Below, one piece after another: positions 63,060-64,000 of a stretch of DNA of 64,000 bases (positions within the stretch are counted from its first letter, which is position 1; each line of letters begins with the position of its first letter). Under the pieces are notes generated by a model. That model was given only the letters and a program-made list of their open reading frames with translations. It had not been told where the DNA came from and searched no databases. The stretch covers positions 62,001 through 126,000 of the forward strand of contig DAISIR010000004.1 of the NCBI GenBank assembly GCA_036821905.1, in the 5' to 3' direction. The DNA comes from Brooklawnia sp937867175 (GTDB lineage Bacteria > Actinomycetota > Actinomycetes > Propionibacteriales > Propionibacteriaceae). A program made the translations under genes and the position numbers.

Positions 63060-64000
63060 TGACCTCGGATCTGATTCGTTCCGCCCTACGGACCGCTACC
63101 GACACCAAGGTGGTGTTGGCCGAGCCTGGCGCTGTCACCGCCACCCCACAGGTATTCAGGGAGTGCTTCGGAGACACCACCGCGATCGTGGTTGGCGATG
63201 AGCGCACCATGGCGGTCGCCGGCAATGCGGTGGTCGCGGCACTGGCCGCGGCTGGCATTGCCCAACTGGACGCGTATGTCTTTCCGGGCTCCCCGGAGCT
63301 GTACGCGGACATGGACAATTGCCACTCGATCCGAGATTCCCTCGCCGAACGTGGCGAGGCCATTCCGGTAGCGGTTGGCTCCGGAACCCTGAACGACCTA
63401 GTCAAGCGGGCTGCTTTTGAGCTGGGTCGGCCATATATGGTGGTCTGCACCGCAGCGTCCATGGACGGCTATACCGCTTTTGGCGCCTCGATCGCTTTGG
63501 ACGGCTTCAAGAACACCCGCGAGTGCACCGCTCCTCGCGGCTGCGTGGCCGACTACGAGATCTTGGCCGCCGCACCGCAGGTGATGACCGCCTCCGGCTA
63601 TGGCGATCTGATCGGCAAGCTCACTGCGGGCGCCGACTGGATCGTGGCTGACGCGGTCGGCACCGAGGCCATGGACGATGGGGTCTGGGAGCAGGTCCAA
63701 GGGCCGTTGCACGGTTCCCTGTCTCGCCCCGAGGCGTTGGCCAACGGCGATGTCTCGGCCACCGGCGACCTGGCAGAGGGACTGCTGATGAGTGGCTTGG
63801 CCATGCAGGGCCACCAGTCGTCGCGACCGGCATCGGGTTCGGAGCACCAGTTCAGCCACCTGTGGGAAATGGAGGGTCACGGCGTCGACGTGACCCCACG
63901 CCGGCTCTCACACGGCTTCAAGGTGGCACTGGGCACCGTTGCGATGACCGCGCTCTACGAGGCCCTGCTGCGTCGTGACATCACCACTCTCGACGTGGAT
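63059..64000 (+). CDS. araM: sn-glycerol-1-phosphate dehydrogenase (AraM/EgsA type), cut by window edge
   Basis: 314 codons are visible and the gene runs off the right edge. Fe-ADH fold: VVCTAASMDGYTAFGASIAL, then TASGYGDLIGKLTAGADWIV (metal Asp) and GSEHQFSHLWEMEGH with the two metal His residues. The family makes or oxidises sn-glycerol-1-phosphate using NAD(P)H; in B. subtilis AraM is followed by G1P-lipid synthesis. The ATG overlaps the kinase stop (TGATG). With glpABC next door, both G3P and G1P could be linked through DHAP. Confidence 0.9.
   Translation, partial: MTSDLIRSALRTATDTKVVLAEPGAVTATPQVFRECFGDTTAIVVGDERTMAVAGNAVVAALAAAGIAQLDAYVFPGSPELYADMDNCHSIRDSLAERGEAIPVAVGSGTLNDLVKRAAFELGRPYMVVCTAASMDGYTAFGASIALDGFKNTRECTAPRGCVADYEILAAAPQVMTASGYGDLIGKLTAGADWIVADAVGTEAMDDGVWEQVQGPLHGSLSRPEALANGDVSATGDLAEGLLMSGLAMQGHQSSRPASGSEHQFSHLWEMEGHGVDVTPRRLSHGFKVALGTVAMTALYEALLRRDITTLDVD

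Overview
The window is high-GC DNA with dense, mostly short-spaced genes and many GTG starts. The gene families and order (rpsO-ribF; truB-rbfA-infB-ylxR-nusA-rimP; ispG with a DUF4081-type GNAT; cdsA-frr-pyrH-tsf-rpsB next to an M23 peptidase and a XerC recombinase; a sufR-led Suf operon) point to an actinobacterium. A propionibacteria-like organism is my best guess, because anaerobic-type glpABC, a malic enzyme and a sodium-type membrane pyrophosphatase occur together. That placement is from memory of these families; no search was run. I see no insertion sequence, prophage, CRISPR array or tRNA/rRNA gene.

1-13.4 kb is a translation and transcription core, nearly all on the minus strand: the pnp 5' part (cut by the window edge), rpsO, ribF, truB, rbfA, infB, ylxR, nusA, rimP and proS. 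MarC, a crotonase and a ferritin-like lipoprotein are interspersed. 13.5-23.3 kb is a second minus-strand core: GNAT, ispG, a sugar-phosphate isomerase, a truncated DXR-like ORF, rlmN, cdsA, frr, pyrH, tsf and rpsB. The DXR-like ORF sits where full-length dxr and the site-2 protease gene would be expected. 23.6-38.4 kb is mixed housekeeping: tandem M23 peptidase, xerC, def, malic enzyme, SpoU methyltransferase, SBF-like symporter, ABC ATPases, fabG-fabI, SDR, RlmA-like methyltransferase and thpR.

38.5-45.1 kb is a compact Suf operon (sufR-B-D-Rieske-C-S-U-T, minus strand) with a SufR-type inverted repeat at its head. Opposite to it run hppA, pncB and pncA. 50-55 kb holds malQ, an RDD protein, an MFS exporter and a DUF3039 protein.

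55.2-64 kb is the most interesting accessory region. glpABC (anaerobic glycerol-3-phosphate dehydrogenase) is divergent from a four-gene operon of an unrecognised polytopic membrane protein, an AraL/NagD-type HAD phosphatase, an FGGY sugar kinase and an AraM-type glycerol-1-phosphate dehydrogenase that runs off the window. Two copies of a 12-bp palindrome lie between the two operons. The set looks like a phospho-polyol or glycerol-phosphate module with an unknown transporter.

Gene decay is scattered through the window: the DXR-like remnant and a cupin-like 5' fragment (17.0-17.8 kb), an aminotransferase fragment behind fabI (31.4 kb), a HEAT-repeat gene split by one in-frame TAG (37.38 kb), and a YbaK-like N-terminal fragment (50.1 kb).
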